This document shows positions 60,609-64,000 of a stretch of 64,000 bases of DNA, piece after piece. Position numbers and translations under genes: made by a program. Numbering within the stretch: position 1 is the stretch's first letter; each line of letters begins with the position of its first letter. Origin of the DNA: an uncultured Gammaproteobacteria bacterium (GTDB taxonomy: Bacteria; Pseudomonadota; Gammaproteobacteria; Pseudomonadales; Pseudohongiellaceae); NCBI GenBank assembly GCA_937898685.1, contig CALEJT010000005.1:9609-73608 (forward strand), read 5' to 3'. Under the pieces are notes generated by a model that searched no databases, was not told where the DNA came from, and was given only the letters and a program-made list of their open reading frames with translations.

Positions 60609-60676
60609 GTTGGCCTCGCAGGGGACTGGCCGCTGCAGGGCAACGACGGGTGCCATTGTACCAGCGCCCGAGTCTT

Positions 60677-60820
60677 TCAGCGGCTCCGGTTGCGCCGGGC
60701 CTTGTGGCTTTTGTCGAGACAGCGCTGGCACACGACCTTGTTCTGCGGATCGAAACGGCGCAGCTCACATACCTGCATCTGACGCCGGGACCAAGAGCCG
60801 CGCCAGCGTGGGGCAGTCAA
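60677..60820 (-). CDS. Possible 47-aa basic Cys protein
   Basis: A short frame from a TTG at 60820 in the gap between the methyltransferase and the DUF6607 genes. The product has a lone Cys followed by CQRC and a basic tail (LRRFDPQNKVVCQRCLDKSH, then KARRNRSR). An ATG further in (60778) would give 33 residues. No ribosome site is convincing, so support is only composition. Unknown function. Confidence 0.22.
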   Translation of the reverse strand: MTAPRWRGSWSRRQMQVCELRRFDPQNKVVCQRCLDKSHKARRNRSR

Positions 60821-60871
60821 TCTCGCGTCGCAAGCCGTTCATGCTGCGCTGACGATGGGCGGGCGTCTTGC

Positions 60872-62023
60872 TCAGTCGATGTAGTCCTGCAGCAGACTGC
60901 GCACCTTCGCGCGCGCGGCTGCGCTGTCGTAGCTGCCTTCCGTGAGCACCTCCGCCTGTTCGAACAAGACGGCGAAGAGCGGGACCTCGTTGGCGACTTC
61001 GCGCACCTTCACCCGTGGGCCCGCACTGAAGACCTCGGACCACACCGCGCGTACATCGGCCCAATAGGGTGCGGTGCGCTCCCAATACTCATCGCCGGCG
61101 CTGAAGTCGAAATCCTTGATGCGCTCGTAGCGGTTCACGCCGAGCTCCTTGCTGAGATAGGGAGCGGGGCCAGCGGGCCGACCTTCGGCATCGAGGACCA
61201 CCTTGTAGTTTTCTTCTTCCTGCACCCACCCGGTCGGCACGATGGTGTGGCGGTTGGTGCCTTCGAGCACGTGATAATCGTCGCGCACGGTGGACTCGCG
61301 GCGTGGCAGGGGACGCCAGGTGGTGCTGCTCAACCAGGTGGAGAAGTTGGGATAGTGCTCCCAGCGACCGATGGCCTCATAGCGCGGAGAGTCATCGACC
61401 TGATAGACGGACTGCGCCCAGGTGCCCTTCACCTCGGCGGGCGAAAGTGTGCGATGCGTCCAGGTTTCGTGACCGGAGAACTCCATGATCGTGGGCTTTT
61501 CGTAGCGCCAGTCCTGCCGCCAGTGCTTCTGCACGAAGGGCCCCATCAACTCGCCGTTCTCGCCCTGGGCGAACATCACCATCAGGTGCTGCAGGCTGAT
61601 GAAGTCCTCGGTGTCTTCGAGCACGAAGATCGTTTCCGTACCCCAGCTCTGGTAGGGGCGGTTGCGCTGGAAGTCGGGCGTGTAGCCCACCGTTTCCAGG
61701 AACTCGAAACTGGTGCGGTAGTGGCCGGCCATGGCCAGGATGGCACGGCGATCCTTTTCCTTCTGGCTCAGGTCTGGCGCCTGCAGCGAGAGCCAGCCCG
61801 GGCTGGGCTCGAGATCCAGCGTCAGTGGTGCACCCTTGCTGGAGCCGCCGCGCGGCGTGAAGTTGCAGCTTTGGTCGTGCGACCAACTGAAGGTGTAGCG
61901 CAGGCTTTGCGGGCAGTCGGCCAGATTCCGTACGGCCTCCTGCTCCTGCGCCCCGGCGTTCAGGCTGAAGCCGAGGCACAGCGCGGCGGAAGCGGTGAGA
62001 GTTAGCGAACGATGGACGCTCAT
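60872..62023 (-). CDS. DUF6607 family exported protein
   Basis: A 383-residue protein of a family that I recognise as DUF6607, typically encoded beside PepSY membrane proteins and TonB receptors. A signal peptide ends near AGAQ. The mature part contains DCPQSLRYTFSWSH, many Trp residues and blocks such as YQSWGTETIFVLED, WRYEKPTIMEFSGHETWTHR and RYEAIGRWEHYPNFSTW. The ATG at 62023 follows AGGAGGATCC. It lies 145 bases downstream of the PepSY gene, same strand. A role in heme or iron handling is suggested only by association. Confidence 0.8.
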   Translation of the reverse strand: MSVHRSLTLTASAALCLGFSLNAGAQEQEAVRNLADCPQSLRYTFSWSHDQSCNFTPRGGSSKGAPLTLDLEPSPGWLSLQAPDLSQKEKDRRAILAMAGHYRTSFEFLETVGYTPDFQRNRPYQSWGTETIFVLEDTEDFISLQHLMVMFAQGENGELMGPFVQKHWRQDWRYEKPTIMEFSGHETWTHRTLSPAEVKGTWAQSVYQVDDSPRYEAIGRWEHYPNFSTWLSSTTWRPLPRRESTVRDDYHVLEGTNRHTIVPTGWVQEEENYKVVLDAEGRPAGPAPYLSKELGVNRYERIKDFDFSAGDEYWERTAPYWADVRAVWSEVFSAGPRVKVREVANEVPLFAVLFEQAEVLTEGSYDSAAARAKVRSLLQDYID

Positions 62024-62168
62024 GGATCCTCCTGGTTCGAGGTTCGACCCTCGAAATCGTTGGCGCACGGCGCGTCGGGCCAACACAGTGCAGAACCTTT
62101 GACTGGGTGATGATACTCAAGCCCGCGGTGATCCGGGACCTCGCGAGCATCCTGGCGTGCGATCCCGC

Positions 62169-63242
62169 TCACTTACGGACATAGCGCTTGATGAAGCTGA
62201 GCAGGCCCAGGCCGCTGAGCACGAAGACGCCGAGTCCACTCAGAGTCAGGAACAGCTTGTACCAGAGCTGCCCCATCTTTCCGGTGTGCAACGGGGTGGC
62301 GAGGTTGTAGAGACGCTCGCGCAGCGGCAGGTTGAGGGCATCGATGCGTAGATCCATCCAGCCCCCGGTGACATCGATGTAGACGCGACTCAAACCCGTG
62401 CGGTTCCACTCCCCCTCCTGCTGCAACCCCAGAATGCGATAGGCGGAGAAGGGGCCTGGCACCTGGGCGCTGCGCACGGTGGCGCCGGGGAAGACGGCCA
62501 ACGCGCGCTGCATCGCCGGCAACCATTCGCCTTGCTCGGTGCCCTCGATCGAATCGATGCCGATGAGCATGGCGTCGCTGTATTCCTCACTGAAGCGGAT
62601 CTCACCGAGCAGCCACTCTTCGACCTGGTTGGGGAAGGCGAGCGTGATGCCGGTAACCAGGGTGAGCAGAAAGGGCAGGGCGAGCACCACACCGAGGTTG
62701 CGATGCGAACCGAGCAAGGCCGGGCGCGTCGTGTCCTGCGGCAGCACACCGTGGCGCCAGCCGCGGCGCGCCGGCCAGAATGCCACGAGGCCGGCCAGAA
62801 CCAAGAGCACCATGGCGCAGGCCGCGAGCCCGAGCAGCGTCAGGCCGAAATTGCCGAGCAACAGGCGATGATGCAGGTCGAAGAGCCACTCTTCGGCTCT
62901 GCCATTGCCCTCCCAGAGATCGACGATCTCGCCCCGGGTGTCGAGGTAGGCATAGCGTTCGCCATCGAGGATCACTTGGGTGAGCGGCAGTTCGGCGGTG
63001 GCGAAGCGCACTCCGAGCACTTCTTCCGGCGCGAAATGGCGGTCGACCGCAGCGCCGACCACCGCGAGATTCTCGGGTGTGGGCGCGAAATCCACCTGGG
63101 CCGCCAGCTCGGTGAGGCGCAGGTAGTCTTCCTTCCATACCAACAGGGTGCCGGTGAAGCTCACCAGCATCATTAACAGCGACAAGGTCACACCACCCCA
63201 GGCGTGGAGGGTGCGCAGCAGAGAAATGGGAGTAAGCCTCAT
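62169..63242 (-). CDS. PepSY-associated membrane protein
   Basis: A 357-residue inner-membrane protein of the PepSY_TM family, often called iron-regulated membrane protein. The first helix is TLSLLMMLVSFTGTLLVWKE. The first periplasmic loop holds a PepSY-like region (VLGVRFATAELPLTQVILDG). Later helices are LTLLGLAACAMVLLVLAGLV, VVLALPFLLTLVTGITLAFP and KLFLTLSGLGVFVLSGLGLL. RTLHAWGGV near the start has the conserved His. The start at 63242 (MRLTPISLL) was chosen over an upstream open extension. It is followed by DUF6607, the usual partner. Family members act in reduction or transport of iron chelates, by inference. Confidence 0.86.
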   Translation of the reverse strand: MRLTPISLLRTLHAWGGVTLSLLMMLVSFTGTLLVWKEDYLRLTELAAQVDFAPTPENLAVVGAAVDRHFAPEEVLGVRFATAELPLTQVILDGERYAYLDTRGEIVDLWEGNGRAEEWLFDLHHRLLLGNFGLTLLGLAACAMVLLVLAGLVAFWPARRGWRHGVLPQDTTRPALLGSHRNLGVVLALPFLLTLVTGITLAFPNQVEEWLLGEIRFSEEYSDAMLIGIDSIEGTEQGEWLPAMQRALAVFPGATVRSAQVPGPFSAYRILGLQQEGEWNRTGLSRVYIDVTGGWMDLRIDALNLPLRERLYNLATPLHTGKMGQLWYKLFLTLSGLGVFVLSGLGLLSFIKRYVRK

Positions 63243-63426
63243 GGCGAAACTACGCGTGGATCGTTGTAGCAGGGACGGAGGAGGGGTGGCGCCGGCAAGA
63301 AACCACAAACTGCGTCGCGCGGCACAGATGGCGAGGGGACGAGAGGCGTAGTCTCAAAGCTCTTTGCTCCTTGCCTGGTCTGGATACAGGCGATGCAAGG
63401 CGACTTGCCGAAGGGTAGACAGATTT

Positions 63427-63990
63427 ATGCGTACCGAAAAGCAAAAGATGTTGGCCGGCGAACTCTACGACCCTCGCAATCCGGAATTGGTGGCAGATCG
63501 CCAACACTGCCAGCAGTGGCTGCAGCGCTACAACAGTGGCCAGGCGATGTGCGAAGCCGAACGTCAGGCGAGCTTGGAACTGTATCTCGGCAGTGCCGGG
63601 CAACGGCTCGAAATACGACCACCCTTCTACTGTGACTACGGCTACAACATCCATCTCGGCGATGGTGTGTTCCTGAACTTCAACTGCGTGATTCTCGATG
63701 TGGTGGAAGTACGCATCGGCGCGGGTACGCAGATCGGTTCAGGGGTGCAGATACTCACGGCCGATCATCCGCGCGAGGCGCAGACGCGTGCTCGCGGTTT
63801 GGAGTTCGGGCGTCCCGTGCGCATCGGTGCGAACGTATGGATCGGTTCCGGTGCCTTGCTTCTGCCGGGAGTGAGCATCGGCGATGGAGCAGTCGTCGGC
63901 GCAGGCAGTGTCGTGACACGCGACGTTCCCGCAGGTGCAACGGCGATGGGCAATCCGGCGCGCCTCAAAGGTTCGGCGGGTATGGCGTAG
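63427..63990 (+). CDS. Maltose O-acetyltransferase-type enzyme
   Basis: A 187-residue trimeric left-handed beta-helix acetyltransferase. The N-terminus MRTEKQKMLAGELYDPRNPE is the sugar O-acetyltransferase domain. Hexapeptide repeats follow (YGYNIHLGDGVFLNFNCVIL, VRIGAGTQIGSGVQI, VRIGANVWIGSGALLLPGVS, IGDGAVVGAGSVVTRDVPAG), with the catalytic His in TADHPREAQTRA. It fits maa/lacA/nodL types; the acceptor sugar cannot be fixed. The start at 63427 is the conserved position. The gene ends ten bases before the window end, so the 3' context is unseen. Confidence 0.9.
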   Translation: MRTEKQKMLAGELYDPRNPELVADRQHCQQWLQRYNSGQAMCEAERQASLELYLGSAGQRLEIRPPFYCDYGYNIHLGDGVFLNFNCVILDVVEVRIGAGTQIGSGVQILTADHPREAQTRARGLEFGRPVRIGANVWIGSGALLLPGVSIGDGAVVGAGSVVTRDVPAGATAMGNPARLKGSAGMA

Positions 63991-64000
63991 GAAAACCACT

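Overview
The window is about 64 kb of a GC-rich chromosome from a free-living, probably marine-type heterotrophic gammaproteobacterium. The core gene order points there: slmA, argB, algC, coaBC, radC, rpmB and rpmG lie together beside pyrE, ftsY-ftsE-ftsX form an operon, and rsmD, coaD, mutM and a YfhL-type ferredoxin cluster together. The accessory genes fit an aerobic heterotroph (TonB receptor, isoquinoline-oxidoreductase-type molybdoenzyme, DUF1592/DUF1552 pair, PepSY/DUF6607 pair). I cannot name the genus. I see no insertion sequence, prophage, tRNA, rRNA or CRISPR array.

Region 1 (1-12.1 kb) is mostly housekeeping. It holds the 3' end of pyrE, small exported proteins and a VOC protein, then slmA-argB-algC-coaBC on the minus strand with overlapping junctions. 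radC, rpmB-rpmG, ubiX and uup follow. A dut gene, which separates coaBC and algC in pseudomonads, is absent here.

Region 2 (12.1-26.05 kb) is the most interesting part: thirteen minus-strand genes, almost all spaced 0-60 bases apart, read from 26047 down to 12121. They encode a Ser/Gly-rich collagen-like lipoprotein, a second lipoprotein, a membrane-anchored TPR protein, a PEGA/SUMF1-like protein, a small exported protein, an ExbB/TolQ/MotA-type channel, an actin/Hsp70-fold protein, and two von Willebrand A proteins. Two more lipoproteins, an M48 lipoprotein metalloprotease and a small zinc-ribbon membrane protein complete the set. Both vWA proteins begin with the same transmembrane helix carrying an Asp, like the ExbD/TolR helix, so the cassette looks like an ion-driven envelope machine with unusual vWA outputs. 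I know of no description of such a system.

Region 3 (26.2-34.5 kb) has an orphan hyuA-like gene, mutM, ferredoxin, coaD, a RidA-family gene, rsmD, ftsYEX and sodB.

Region 4 (34.6-50.7 kb) is accessory and largely exported. It has a possible 31-residue membrane peptide, a two-subunit molybdenum hydroxylase with a Tat signal, and two tandem related exported proteins with TonB-C-like ends. After these come the cytochrome-type DUF1592 protein, its DUF1552 partner, an ankyrin-repeat protein, a large M6-type metalloprotease and a P460-like cytochrome.

Region 5 (50.9-64 kb) contains the retropepsin-like / inactive-transglutaminase-7TM / ATP-grasp triad, a large TonB-dependent receptor behind a long leader, a variant shikimate-kinase-like gene, a sulfotransferase, a methyltransferase, a DUF6607-PepSY pair and a maltose-acetyltransferase-type gene. 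All calls come from reading the sequence; no database search was run.
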